NCBI GenBank assembly: GCA_024803745.1
Contig: JANJXV010000013.1
Location: 13,195,001-13,259,000 of the forward strand
Source: Megascapheus bottae
Lineage: Eukaryota > Chordata > Mammalia > Rodentia > Geomyidae
Direction of reading: 5' to 3'
Length of the DNA: 64,000 nt
Part shown: positions 11,220 through 22,047 of the stretch, one piece after another
Layout of the letters: the number at the start of each line of letters is the position of its first letter
Numbering within the stretch: the first letter of the stretch is position 1
Notes under the pieces: model-generated
The model's input: the letters and a program-made list of their open reading frames with translations, nothing else
What the model was told of the DNA's origin: nothing
Databases searched by the model: none
Program-made: the position numbers and the translations under genes

Positions 11220-11469
11220 CAACCCCGCTTCTCTGTCGGTTGTGGGCTTGAACTCTGGGCCTAGGCGCTGTCCCTGAGCTCTTCAGCTCAAGGCTACCGC
11301 CCTACCCCTTGAGCCACAGCATCACTTCCAGTTTTCTGGTGGTTAACTGGAAATAAGAGTGTCACGGACATTAGTGGACTTCAGTGCCTGGGCTAGCTTA
11401 GAATCGATCTTCATTATCTTAGCCTCTTAAGTAAGCTAGGATTACAGGCAAGAGCCCCATGCCTGGCTT
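11220..11469 (-). mobile_element. Family B SINE
   Basis: CTGTCGGTTGTGGGCTTGAAC through TTACAGGCAAGAGCC. Confidence 0.87.
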
Positions 11470-11540
11470 GATCATTGCCTTGTTGTGTTTCATGTTGACA
11501 TAAACTATTTGTTTGTTTGTATGTGTGTATGTATGCATGC

Positions 11541-11731
11541 ATGTCTGTCCTGGGGCTTGAACTCAGGGCCTGGGCACTGTCACTGAGCTTTTTTTGCTCA
11601 AGGTAACACTCTACCACTTGAGCCATAGTGCCATTTCTGACTTTTTCTGTTTATGTGGTACTGAAAAATTGTACCCAGGGCTTAATGCATGCTAGGCAAG
11701 CACTCTACCACTAAGCCACATTCCCAGCCCA
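11541..11731 (-). mobile_element. Family A SINE
   Basis: GTCCTGGGGCTTGAACTCAGG through CTAAGCCACATTCCCAGCCC. Confidence 0.87.
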
Positions 11732-11751
11732 TGGCATGAGCAATTTGACTT

Positions 11752-11922
11752 TTTTTTCTGTTGTTTGTTTTTGTTTTGGCTGCCTTGGGGCTTGAACTCA
11801 AGGCCTAAGCACTGTCCCTGAGCTCTTTTTGTTGAAGTCTAGTGTTCAGGCCACAGCTCCATTCCTGGCCTATTGATGATTATTTGGAGATAAGATTGTC
11901 ATTTCTGCCCTGGCTGAAGAGT
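11752..11922 (-). mobile_element. Family B SINE, partial
   Basis: GGGCTTGAACTCAAGGCC, GATTATTTGGAGATAAGATTG; the 5' head is lost. Confidence 0.65.
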
Positions 11923-11924
11923 CC

Positions 11925-12690
11925 ATCTCCTTGAAAGGTCAGACTTTGACTTTAGTGTAATCAAACTTAATGGAAAAATTACGTTTTTCATTTGGATTTT
12001 GGGGGTGTACTTTATTTGTCTATAATTTACAAAGCGGCAAATTGTTGGATGTTTGGCTTTAATTTTTATGACTACATTAAGACAAAACAAATTACATTTT
12101 GAAGGAAAGGTAGGTAAATTATAAGAAAATGCATCCCCTTTGAGTTGGCTTTTATTCTTAAGATTATTTACAAAGCACATGAAAATGAAAAGGAATGATT
12201 TCAGAGTACAATAGGCACTATTTAGAGGAACATGGTAATATCTCAGTGATAAGTGTAAATTCAATCTGGCCATTATCATTTATGATCACTGAGGTTCACT
12301 TATTGTGGGTTTAAGCCATCTGTTTTGGTGTTAATCCTTTAAAACTCAATTGGTGAATGTTAATGTGATAAAAGGTAATAAAGCTTAAAATATGGCAGTC
12401 ATTTGGTCTGGTTTACATTTCCACTAATTGCATGCAAACTTAAGTGTCTTTAGGAAAAAGGAAAAGAGGGAATTAATGTTATAGTCAACCATTTTGGCCT
12501 CAGCTTGAGCCCTGCACACCTGTCACTTGCTTGTGGAAGTTTTCTTCCATAATTAAGAGCTCCTCTCTCACGTTATTACTTAATTGGATGCCACAAGAGC
12601 CTGGTGAAACAGTGGAATACTCTTAATTGCATTCCAGGTTTTAAAACAAATCACTGATGTTTAATGTGGTATTGTTTTTATAAGCTTTCC
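11925..12690. other. Candidate conserved non-coding element
   Basis: 765 bp without SINE, LINE or low-complexity sequence, rich in homeodomain-type cores (TAATTGCATGC, CTTAATTGCATTCC, ATAATTAAGAG). A 126-codon minus-strand frame across the left part shows no family resemblance and I do not call it a gene. Confidence 0.4.
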
Positions 12691-12919
12691 TTGCAAACAG
12701 TTTAGATTGCTTCAGGTCCAAAAGATAACGTGTATCTCTCTGTTTTGGAACATTGAGGATTCTGATCTTTGTAAAAGCAGTACTATATATTTCTTTGAAG
12801 CATATCTTTTTTTTTTATTTTTTTTATTGTTGAAGCATATCTTTTTAATGTATCATGGAACACAACCACTAACTATGTGCATTATGCTTTATGATTGACC
12901 ACATACTTGTCCCTTATCT

Positions 12920-13045
12920 TGATTACTATAATAACTCCAATAAAGATATTCTAATCATATTTTCTATTTTGTAGGTGGTGAAACTGGGGGTCAGAAAGAT
13001 AATTTGTGTAAGTTATATGATTACCTAGCTAAGGAAGTCTCAAAG
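12920..13045 (-). repeat. MIR-like
   Basis: GTAGGTGGTGAAACTGGGGG and AAGTTATATGATTACCTAGC. Confidence 0.4.
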
Positions 13046-13182
13046 CTCTTTTTATATATCATTCTGTCTCAGTGAGTATAAACTACCTGTGTGCAAATGT
13101 CAGTTTACTAGAATTTTCTTTAAACTTACTGTCATAATGTCTCAATTTAGTTTATTGTATTTGGTACTATTTCAGCTGTCAA

Positions 13183-13427
13183 CTTTTTTTTTTTTTTTTG
13201 GTCAGTCGTGGAGCTTGAACTCTGGGCCTGGGCACTCCCTGAGCTCTTCAGCTCAAGGCTTCCGCCCTATCTCTTGAGCCACAGTGCCACTTCTGGTTTT
13301 CTAGTGGTTAATTGAAGACTTCTGTCTCGCAGACTTTAATGCCTGGGTGGACTTTGAACTGCGATCCTCAGATCTCAGCCTCCTCGGTAGCTAGGATTAC
13401 AAGTGTGAGCCACCAAGCCTGGCTTTG
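13183..13427 (-). mobile_element. Family B SINE
   Basis: Full length. TSD-like CTGTCAACT on both sides (13173 and 13430 region). Confidence 0.87.
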
Positions 13428-13807
13428 AACTGTCAACTCTTATACAGTATTTAAGGGCAAGAGGCAGTCTGGTAGCAAGTGAAGAGAGGTTAAAGTGATA
13501 GGAAATACCATTGCCCTAGCTAGATCAATCTGTGTCTCTGCATATACATGTACATGCATTCATAGTTGCATAATACAGTTTATGTATCTATAAGCCTCTG
13601 TAAATCTTTATATACACTCGATGGGCTTGTTCATATGATTAACCATGTTCTTAAGTGTATTGTTAATAAAGTAAGGTTATAATTATAATAGTTGCCATAT
13701 AAGAGAAAATTATATATTAACTTTAGCAAAAAGTATCTTAATTTTAAAATAGTTAAGCCAGGGATATAAAAATAAAAAATAATTTTAGATAAAATTCTAT
13801 AAATATA

Positions 13808-13937
13808 AGCCGGATGCGGTGGCTCATGTCTGTAATCCTAGCTACTCAGGAGGCTGAGATCTGAGGATCATGGTTCAAAGCCAGCCTGGGCAATACAATG
13901 CCCTGAGACTCTTATCTCCAATTAATGACTAGAAAAT
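13808..13937 (+). mobile_element. Family B SINE, 5' part only
   Basis: GGATGCGGTGGCTCATGTC to CTAGAAAATATA, then an AT-rich microsatellite. Confidence 0.82.
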
Positions 13938-14056
13938 ATATATTTATATTATATATATCTCTCTATATAACAATATATATATACAACCAAAAAATAAATG
14001 TGTATATGCATATATGTTTATACAAATATATTTTTATTTTTTATTTATATTTATAA
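13938..14056. repeat. AT-rich microsatellite
   Basis: (TATA)n with TATATGCATATATG variants between sense and antisense family B pieces. Confidence 0.8.
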
Positions 14057-14166
14057 TTTTTTGGGAGGGGGTCATGAGGCTTGAACTCTGGCCTGGGGCG
14101 CTGTCCCTGAGCTCTTCAGCTCAAGTTTACTGCCCTACCCCTTGAGCCATAGCGCCACTTCCATCT
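14057..14166 (-). mobile_element. Family B 3' part, antisense
   Basis: GTCATGAGGCTTGAACTCTGG to GAGCCATAGCGCCACTTCC. Confidence 0.75.
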
Positions 14167-14221
14167 ATAAATATATTTTTTATGAATGGCATTTGATTAT
14201 GAAATGTGCTTGACATCTTTT

Positions 14222-14297
14222 TTGGTACTGGAGATTGAACCCAGAATATTGTACTTGCTAGACAAGCACTTTGCCACTGAGCTACATCCCAGCCCTG
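14222..14297 (-). mobile_element. ID-like monomer
   Basis: GGTACTGGAGATTGAACCC, CTTGCTAGACAAGCAC, ACTGAGCTACATCCCAGCCC. Confidence 0.65.
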
Positions 14298-14361
14298 ATA
14301 CATTGTTGATATTTGGGAACCATTGGTTGAATTATATACTAAAAAAACAAAACAAAAAAAT

Positions 14362-14554
14362 TGGGGGAGTTTGGCCTAATGGTAGAGTGCTTGCCTAGCA
14401 ACCATGAAGACACTGATTTGATTCCTTAGTACCAAATACATAGAAAAAGCCATAAGTGGTGCTGTGGCTCAAGTGGTAGAGCTCTAGCCTTGAAAAAGCC
14501 CAAGGACAATGCTCAGGTATTGATTTCAAGCCAGGACTGGCAAAAAACGAAAAC
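14362..14554 (+). mobile_element. Family A SINE
   Basis: GGAGTTTGGCCTAATGGTAG through CAGGACTGGCAAAAAACG. Confidence 0.87.
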
Positions 14555-14556
14555 TT

Positions 14557-14830
14557 TTTTGTGCTAGTCCTAGCATTGTCCCTGAGCTTTTTTTCCTTTG
14601 TTGGTGGTGGGGCTTAAACGCTGGGCCTGGGCGCTGTCTGTGAGCTCTTTTGCTGAAGGCTAGTGCTATACCACTTTGAGCCACAGCACCACTTCCAATT
14701 TTCTGGTGGTTAATTGAAAATAAGAGTCTCATGGACTTTTCTGCCTGGGCTGGCTTAGAACCACAATCTCCAGATGTCAGCATCCTGAGTAGCTAGCTAG
14801 GATTATAGGCTTGAGCCATCAGAGCCTAGC
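14557..14830 (-). mobile_element. Family B SINE with extra 3' segment
   Basis: A short second GTGCTAGTCCTAG...CCCTGAGC piece precedes a full antisense element (GGTGGGGCTTAAACGCTGGG on). Confidence 0.8.
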
Positions 14831-14845
14831 TGCCCCTGAATTTTT

Positions 14846-15000
14846 GTGCTGAAGGCTAGCACTCTACAACTTTGAACCAAAGCTCCATTTCTGGCTTTTT
14901 AGTAGTTAATTGGAGGTAAGAGTTTTGTGGACATTCCTTCCTGGGCTGCTGTCCTCAGATCTCACCCTCCTGAGTAGCTAGGATTACAAATGTGGGCCTG
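14846..15000 (-). mobile_element. Family B SINE, 3'-truncated
   Basis: GCTGAAGGCTAGCACTCTAC through GGATTACAAATGTGGGCC. Confidence 0.72.
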
Positions 15001-15075
15001 CTAAAAGAAACCCATTTTATTTGGATAATTATATACTCAATCGAAGCTCTAAAAAAATAGACATTAGAAGGGCTA

Positions 15076-15335
15076 GGAGTGTAGCCAGACACTAGTGGCT
15101 CATGCTTGTGATCCTAGCTCTTCAGGAAGTGGAGATCTGAGGATCCTGTTTCCGAGTCAGCCTGGGTAGGAAAGTCTATGAGACTCTTTATCTCCAATTA
15201 ACCGCTAGAAAATGCTACTTGAAGCGGCCTTATGGCTTAAAGTGGTAGAGTTCTAACCCTGTGGCAGAAAGCTCAGGGATAGTGCCCAGATACTGAGTTC
15301 AAACCTCTCCTCTTCCCTCCCCCCATAAAAAAGGG
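15076..15335 (+). mobile_element. Family B SINE
   Basis: AGTGGCTCATGCTTGTGATCC, AGACTCTTTATCTCCAATTA, GAGTTCAAACC. Confidence 0.8.
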
Positions 15336-15460
15336 CTAAGAGTTTAGCTCAATATTAGACAATAAACTGCCTGCTTTGCATGCATAAGGCATGGGCTCAA
15401 TCTCCAGCACTTAAAATGAAAATATTGCTGGGCACTGTGGCTCATACCTGTAATCTTGAA
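15336..15460 (+). mobile_element. ID-like monomer and family B head fragment
   Basis: GTTTAGCTCAATATTAGAC with TGGGCTCAATCTCCAGCAC, then GGGCACTGTGGCTCATACC. Confidence 0.5.
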
Positions 15461-15667
15461 TTGAAGTTCCACCACACACCCACACAAAGTACATGGAGTC
15501 TTGTGTATCCTCTTTCCAGCTTTCTTCAATGGTGATATCATAAATACGGTAAAATTGATCAAAACCAGATGTCTGATATGTATAAAATAGTGATTAGTGG
15601 AGTATAGGTAGATATGATTCATTCTGGCCATGTTTTGTATGCAGGCATTTGGGTGAGTTATATGTAT

Positions 15668-15669
<2 letters not shown>

Positions 15670-15710
<41 letters not shown>
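15670..15710. repeat. (TG)n microsatellite
   Basis: About 20 uninterrupted TG units. Confidence 0.95.
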
Positions 15711-15712
<2 letters not shown>

Positions 15713-15966
15713 GTTCTGTACAGCACTGCAGTCATAATAAGATACCGAACTGTTCCATTACCACAAAGGAACTCACTTTATTGCATTGCCTTTTCTTTAT
15801 TTGTGCATGCACTTTCTTCTCCAGTTCCCTTTCCCATCTCCTTCTACCCACCAATCTATTTGTCATCTATAAGCTTTGTCATTTTTTGAAATGATGCATA
15901 AAGCTTTGGGACTGATTTCTCTAAACAAATCCCTTAGATTATGTATTTTTATTTTGCTCTTCACCT

Positions 15967-16187
15967 TTTTTTTTTCTTTTTCTTTTCTTTTTTTTTTTTT
16001 TGCCAGTCCTGGGCTTGGGCTCAGGGTCTGAGCACTGTCCTTGGGCTTTCTCAAGGCTAGCACTCTACCACTTGAGCCTCAGTATCACTTCCGGCTTTTT
16101 TCTATGTATGTGGTACTGAGGAATCCAACGCTGGTCTTTGTGCATGTTAGGCAAGCACTCTACCACTAGGCCAAGCACCCGGCCTTT
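15967..16187 (-). mobile_element. Family A SINE
   Basis: T-rich tract, TTTGCCAGTCCTGGGCTTGG through CTAGGCCAAGCACCCGGCC. Confidence 0.9.
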
Positions 16188-16199
16188 ACCATTTTTTTT

Positions 16200-16500
16200 T
16201 TCTTTAATATATTTTTTTCTTACAACAGGTAAAGCTACTATGAACAGATTTTTGTTTTTCTTTTTCAGGGAGAAATGCCTGAAAATGTATTTGTTGGGTT
16301 TATAGCAAGTTCATGTTTAGTTTTATAAGAAACTGCTAAAGTACTCTGTAGAGTGACTATGCTATTTTATATTCCTACTCACAGAAATGAGACATATGTA
16401 TGATACCCAGCTTTCTTTCATGTTTTCATCCTTTTCATTCTTGCCAGCATTTAATATTTTTTACTGTCACATTTTCATTGTCTTAATAAGTATTTATGTC
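16200..16500 (-). mobile_element. Old L1 fragment
   Basis: The + strand shows the antisense L1 ORF2-end pattern: GCTACTATGAACA, then AAGAAACTGC, then CATTCTTGCCAGCATTTAAT. Confidence 0.55.
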
Positions 16501-16501
16501 A

Positions 16502-16778
16502 GCTATGCACGATGGTGCATGCCTGTAATCCTAGTTACTCAGGAAGCTGAGATCTAAGGATCAAGGTTCAAAGCCAGCAGGGGGCACAAAAGGACCTGAG
16601 ACTCTTACCTCCAATTAACCTCTAGAAAACGGGAAGTGGGGCTTGGCTCAAGGGTGGGGTGGTAGCCTTGAGCTGAAGAGCTCAGGGATAATGCCCAGGC
16701 CCAGGAGTAGGGCCTCAGGGACAGTGCCTAGGTGGAGTTCAAGCCCCATGACTCTTCCGCCCCCCCCAAAAAAAAAGT
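16502..16778 (+). mobile_element. Family B-long SINE
   Basis: 7SL-type head, and the duplicated block around 16660-16735. Flanking AGTAYTTATG (16490 and 16777) is a likely TSD. Confidence 0.82.
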
Positions 16779-16779
16779 A

Positions 16780-18150
16780 CTTATGCATACCTCTTATTTT
16801 TTTTTTTTCCTGGTTGTTTGTTTAGCACATGGTAGGGTGATAGCTGTTGTCATGGTTATCAACTGTGACTTTCAGATTTTCCATGTTTGTCTCCTTTTGG
16901 GGATTGGGTTGAGAAGTACAAGTAGCCTGTAAGACTATAACTTAAAAGGGACAGCTTGCAATTTGTTGACTGCTTTGCTTCAGTAGCTCTCTCTGCATAG
17001 GGAAAATGGATAGCTTGGGTAGGATGATGGCCCCTAGGAGAATAGTGCATATCCTTGGTGCACTTAACACCCAGACCTACATGACTGGTGATTTTCAGTG
17101 GTGCCAAATGCTGGCCAACACAAGTTTTCTGCAGCAGTGCAACCTACCTTTAACTAGCTTTAGATGTTGAACTAGTCTTAGTTCAAATAACAGGTCTCTA
17201 GATGCCCTTCCTGAGTGTTTTCTACAGATTCTGGAGAATGTCTGTAGAATATCTGTTCTCTCTTTCTCAGGTTAGCAGTTATGTTTCCCTCAGTTTTGGT
17301 TCCAATGTCATGATGTTTCCCTCAGTTTTGGTTCCAGTATCATGAAAGAAATGTCTTGTTCTGGAGGCAGTTAGCTTCTGTAATTGATCCCTATCTTTGT
17401 CCTCTCAAGAGGTGATATGCACTGTGGTGGTTGTTTGTTTGCTAGCCATTCTACTCCAAAGAATGTAAATCTTTTGACAAATAGACATTGTTATCACCTA
17501 ACAGGGTGATAACAAAATTGGTAGGTTTTGATAGATATATGAAAGAAGAAAAAAAAGATTGTAATCTATACAGCCTTGGACTGTGTACATAGGAGTTCTA
17601 GGGGTGAAGAGGAATTGGGCTAAATGTTTATAAGTTGAAAATGAATTTTAGGGCTTGTTTGGAGGGGGAAAGGAAATGAAGGCTGTTATTCAGTGAAGCA
17701 TTGCTGGACAACAGTAATATTGTTGGCATTGCCAGGGGAGTATTTGGCCTCCTGGAAGAAGCATTGTTACAAATGTGTCTATATCCTGGCTTGGTAAATT
17801 TGTTGTCTGGAAAGCCTGGGTCCACTCTGTTTGTTCCTCTTCCATTGTGACTCAGTGTGTCTTCATCTGATCCTTGGAGACTGCCAGATATAGTATTTGA
17901 TAATGGCTCAATCTTGTTACTTCAAGTTGCTAACTTTCTACAGAGTTGGAGAGGACAAGTCATGGGCCTTACACCTGGGTAAGAGCCTAGAGGTACCTGG
18001 TTGAAGAAGAAGGTAGTCAGTTCTCTGGAATAACAATTACCGTTTCTTCAAAGAGTTTTTTAATGAGACAAATCTAGCTTAAGATAAGTTGCTCTGAAAC
18101 AGCATTGTTTCTTTTGGGTTAGAGAGAATATTTTGTATGTGTGCCAATTT
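16780..18150. other. Unique intronic sequence
   Basis: Single-copy DNA apart from the 32-bp duplication at 17281; nothing else recognised. Confidence 0.5.
17281..17344. repeat. Tandem duplication, 2 x 32 bp
   Basis: Two units starting ATGTTTCCCTCAGTTTTGG, differing at two or three positions near the end. Confidence 0.92.
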
Positions 18151-18177
18151 GGGGTCCTGAACACTGGTCCTCATTTT

Positions 18178-18409
18178 CTTTTTTGTTTTTATTTATTCAT
18201 TTTATTTCTTCACCAGTCCTAGGGCTTGAACTCAGGACCTGGGCACTGTTCCCAGCTCCTTTTTCACTAAAGCTAGCACTGTACCATTTGAGCCATAGTG
18301 CTTTTTTGAGCCATAGAGCCTTTTTTAATGTATGTGGTACTGAGGATTCAAACCCAGGGCTTCATGCATACTAGGCAAGTATTCTACCACTAGGCCACAC
18401 TCCAGCCCA
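18178..18409 (-). mobile_element. Family A SINE with small internal duplication
   Basis: GAGCCATAGTGCTTTTTTGAG shows a repeated GAGCCATAG. The rest is a normal antisense copy. Confidence 0.8.
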
Positions 18410-18484
18410 CCCTCATGCTCTTGTTCAGGCTTTTCTTCCCACCTTCCAGAAGACTCTATTTTTTGTTTGGTGTTTGCTTGCTTG

Positions 18485-18493
18485 CGTGTGTGC

Positions 18494-18525
<32 letters not shown>

Positions 18526-18530
18526 GCGTG
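18485..18530. repeat. (TG)n microsatellite
   Basis: TG run with GC and TA interruptions. Confidence 0.9.
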
Positions 18531-18540
18531 CACCTGTGCA

Positions 18541-18770
18541 CTAGTACTGGAACTTGAACTTGGGGCCTAGTTGCTGTCCTTGAGCTTTTCGAAAATTTTG
18601 CTCAAGGCTAACACTAGATTCGAGCCACAGCTCTACTTCTGGCTTCTTGCTGGTAAATTGGAGAATATTACGTACTTTCCTGTCTAGGGTGAGCTTTGAA
18701 CTAAGATCCTAAGATCTTGGCCTCCTCTTGAGTAGCAAGATTTACAGGTATAAGCCAGTGGTGCCTGGAA
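18541..18770 (-). mobile_element. Family B SINE
   Basis: AGTACTGGAACTTGAACTTGG through TATAAGCCAGTGGTGCC. Confidence 0.75.
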
Positions 18771-18931
18771 GTAGCATCAACAGCAGCAGCTCTTCTTTTC
18801 TCCCTCCCTGTACCCCCTTTCTTCCCTCTTCTCTTCCCCTCCCCCTCCTTTTTCCTTTTCCCTTTTCCTCTGAGGTAGTTCAACAGTTCAATATGTCTTG
18901 ATCAATATTACCCCTTCCATTGTTCTGTCTT

Positions 18932-19126
18932 AGCCCCTTGTTCAGCTTTCTTGCTCATGGCTGATGCTTTACCACTTGAACCACTTCTCCATTCTAGCAT
19001 ATTGCTGATTTATTGGAGGTGGAGTCTCATGGGCCTTTCTGCTCAAGCTGCCTTCAAACTTCATTCCTTTCATATAAGCCTTCTTTGTAGTTTAGGATTA
19101 TAAGCTTGAGCCACCAGTGCCTGGCT
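18932..19126 (-). mobile_element. Family B SINE, old
   Basis: CAGCTTTCTTGCTCATGGC, GCTTGAGCCACCAGTGCC. Confidence 0.7.
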
Positions 19127-19134
19127 GTCCTGTT

Positions 19135-19250
19135 TTGCTTTTAGGTACAAGGTTTTTCTGTGTAGCCAAGCTGGCCTTTAGCTCATGGTCTTTCTACTTT
19201 CAGTTTCATAAATGCTGCGATTGCTGGCATATGCCACTGTGTTCAGCTAG
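19135..19250 (-). mobile_element. B1-like 7SL monomer
   Basis: TTTTTCTGTGTAGCCAAGCTGG, TTTAGCTCATGG and AATGCTGCGATTGCTGGCAT. Confidence 0.55.
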
Positions 19251-19365
19251 AGAGAATATTTTAAAACTCTATGACTACGATACCTGACAGATAGTAGATG
19301 TTCAACTAAATGGAAGTTGTATTGTTATATTGTTAACCAGGTAAAGTTAGTGGAGATATTCATAT

Positions 19366-19373
19366 TCTCTCTC

Positions 19374-19431
<58 letters not shown>

Positions 19432-19488
19432 CCTCCCTCCCTCCCCCCTCCCCCTCCCTCTCCCCCTCTCCCCCTCTCCACACACACA
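19366..19488. repeat. (CT)n / (CCCT)n microsatellite
   Basis: CT run of about 60 bp followed by CCCT and CCCCCT units; pure pyrimidine strand. Confidence 0.95.
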
Positions 19489-19724
19489 AGATCACCCATG
19501 ATTTGTTTGTTTGTGACCTTGTAGGAGGTTATATACTCAGTGTTTCTTTGAATTACATTTAAAATTACTAAGGTCAGTATGGGTTGAATGGTAGTTGAAG
19601 AGAGATGGAGGAGCTAGTCCAGTTTACCACTGGACTTCTAAAGGTTGATGTTACTCTTTAAAGTTGCAGTTACTTTTTTACCCTTTTTAGAAATTATTTT
19701 CATTGTTATTTTAAGTAGATTTTT

Positions 19725-19870
19725 TTTGTGTTATATAATTTTAAAAGATTGTGATAAAATACATGGCAAAAACTAACCAAAGAAGTACATTCAGCTCAGT
19801 AGCATTATGTAGTATATTACATGTTGTATAGTCATCACCATCAGTTTTCAAAGTGTTTTTTTAAAATATA
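19725..19870 (-). mobile_element. Old L1 3' UTR fragment
   Basis: Pattern AAAATACATGGCAAAAACTAACC, then TCAGCTCAGTAGCATTATGTAG, then CATCACCATC, as in ancient antisense L1 3' UTRs. Confidence 0.45.
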
Positions 19871-19907
19871 TTTACACATTTGAAACAAATACCTATTAAA
19901 CAATAAC

Positions 19908-19999
19908 AGTGCTGGGCTGGCTTTGAACCTTGATCCTCAGATCTCAGCCGACAGAATAGATAGGATTACAGGTGTGAGCCACTGTGCTTATGCCCAGCG
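19908..19999 (-). mobile_element. Family B 5'-half fragment
   Basis: GGGCTGGCTTTGAACCTTGAT, ATTACAGGTGTGAGCCACTG. Confidence 0.7.
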
Positions 20000-20595
20000 T
20001 ATTTTCAGATATTTATAAAGTAGCTTTTTTGTGCTCATTTTTGGTATTGGAGATGTGGCAGTGGACAAGGCAAATAAGGTTCTTGGAGCATATAGTCTGG
20101 TGATAGAATAGTTCTCTTTTTTTTGGAAATCTTTCAAGGACTGATTTCCTGATTAGTGGTGATTGTGATCAAGTTACTATCGGTTATTGTTACCATCTTG
20201 GATGTTACTCCCTTTAGCTCTGTTTTTCTATTTTCCCCAATTTTAGCAGTTTCAGAGGCCTTCTCAGGACTCCAGGCAGCGGGGTGGGTGCTCCTCCTTT
20301 ATAACCACTCAGCAGTTATTTTACCATCATGCTGCCCAACTGCCTCTCTTGCTGGGCTGAGTTCCTTTTGGGCTGGTGCCCTTCTTAGCTGACTCATGTG
20401 TAGCTGCTTGGCTGATCAGTAGACAGCTATTCACTGTTCCTGGAACAGGCCCCTGATAACCACTTGTCTGCCTTGAACTTTGCTTTCTAGCAGCATTGAA
20501 GTAAATATCACTTCCCAAGCATGTTAAGCTGTTAGTGTTCTCTGGTATGTTCCTTTTTCCTAGGATACCCTGATCTCCTTTCTCTAGGTTAATAA
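20000..20595. other. Unique intronic sequence
   Basis: GC-richer than average around 20250-20500; no exon signature found. Confidence 0.45.
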
Positions 20596-20870
20596 TTTTC
20601 ATCTTTACATAGGTCATCTTCCTCTAAGCCTCTCTTGACCCCTGAAGACTATATTACCACATTCTTTTTAAAAAGAATATTTTTATTGTAATTAATAGAA
20701 GGGTTACATTATATTCACCAGATAGAAGGTACATTACTTCACAAATATTGATACCCTTTCTCATGTCATGGTTGTATTACCACATTCTTGCTACTGCTTT
20801 CAATTAGGACCTTTATTATACTGTATGGGAGTTGATAGGGTCCATGTTTTCAAGAAACCTGCAGATTTTA
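20595..20870 (+). mobile_element. L2-like fragment carrying the 20667 insertion
   Basis: CTTCCTCTAAGCCTCTCTTGACC resembles the L2 3' region. It continues after the inserted L1 end. Confidence 0.4.
20667..20774 (-). mobile_element. Short L1-type 3'-end insertion (second 3' UTR subfamily)
   Basis: Contains a GGGTTACATTATATTCACCAGATAG-type motif and GATACCCTTTCTCATG, shared with 36305-36414. The 15-bp TSD TATTACCACATTCTT is at 20652-20666 and 20775-20789. Confidence 0.8.
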
Positions 20871-21297
20871 GCATTTGATCTTAGCTAGATTACTGCCACC
20901 ATTTTCACTCATCAAATTCATTTCTTCTCTCATTCATTGAACTTGGCTTTGCTGATAGCAGACATTCTGAAATGAAAGTGACCACCTGGGAAAATCTGAT
21001 GGGATTTTCCCTTTATTGCTCTCTTCCATTGTGTTTCACCCTTGCCTTTGTGTCAGTCTCTCTAGGATTGACATAATCCTTTTGTATAAAAAAAAATAAT
21101 GTATCTTTTATATCCATCCCTCTTACCTAAGAGATTCTAACCAATCAACTGTGATGGAACTTTATATTCCTATTTTTCTTCCTTAAATCTCTGTCCTGTG
21201 ATTTCTTGAAAAAAGTGCCTATTATGGAAAAATGTGAAAATTTGGTAAATAAACCTCCGAATAGAGACCAGTTAAAAACTTTTAGTATTTTAGCTTT

Positions 21298-21509
21298 CTT
21301 TCCTTCTTTCTTTTGCCAGTCCTGGGGCTTGAACTCAGGGCCTGAGCACTGTCCTAAGGCTTTTTCCTCAAGGCTAGCATTCTGCCACTTGAGCCACAGC
21401 ACCACTTCCAGCTTTTTTTTTTTTTTCTGTGTATGTTAGTGAGGAATTGAATCTGAGTCTTCGTGCATGATAGGCAAGCACTCTTATCACTAGGCCAAAC
21501 TCCCAGCCT
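21298..21509 (-). mobile_element. Family A SINE, first of a serial pair
   Basis: Lies between copies 1 and 2 of AGTATTTTAGCTTT (21284-21297, 21510-21523). Confidence 0.9.
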
Positions 21510-21523
21510 AGTATTTTAGCTTT

Positions 21524-21723
21524 TTTTTTTTTTTAACTAGTTGTGGGTCTTGAACTCAGGGCCTGAGCACTGTCCTTAGACTTTTTCTCAAGGCTAGAGC
21601 TTTGCCACTTAAGCCACACCACCACTTCCAGCTTTTTTCTATGTATGTGGTACCGAGGAATCGAACCAGGGTCTTCGTGCATGCTAGGCATGCACTCTAT
21701 CACTAGACCAAACTCCCGGCCCT
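21524..21723 (-). mobile_element. Family A SINE, second of a serial pair
   Basis: Lies between copies 2 and 3 of GTATTTTAGCTTT (21511-21523, 21724-21736). Confidence 0.9.
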
Positions 21724-22047
21724 GTATTTTAGCTTTTTAAATAATGTTTATTTCTTCGCACTTTATTTAATTAAATATCACTCAGTAGATAGTTTTATAT
21801 ATAATAGTTTTAATGCTTTTTTCTTTTTTTTTTTTCCTGGCAGTATTGAGGTGTGAACTCAGGGCATCGAGCTTATATAGGCAGGACTAGTGAGCCACTT
21901 TTTGTTTTGGTTTCCCCCTGCTGCCTGGGATAGGGTCTTGCTTTTTGCCTAGGCTAGTCAGGACTATGGTTTTCCTATTTGTTCTCCTGTGTTCCTATGG
22001 CAGGTGCAAGTCATTTTGCCCAGCTATTTATTGAAATAGATTCTGGA

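Noticed and set aside
11899..12279. 126-codon minus-strand frame
   Set aside because: Longest frame in unique DNA, but no recognisable family, AT-driven composition and no splice or promoter context. Treated as non-coding.
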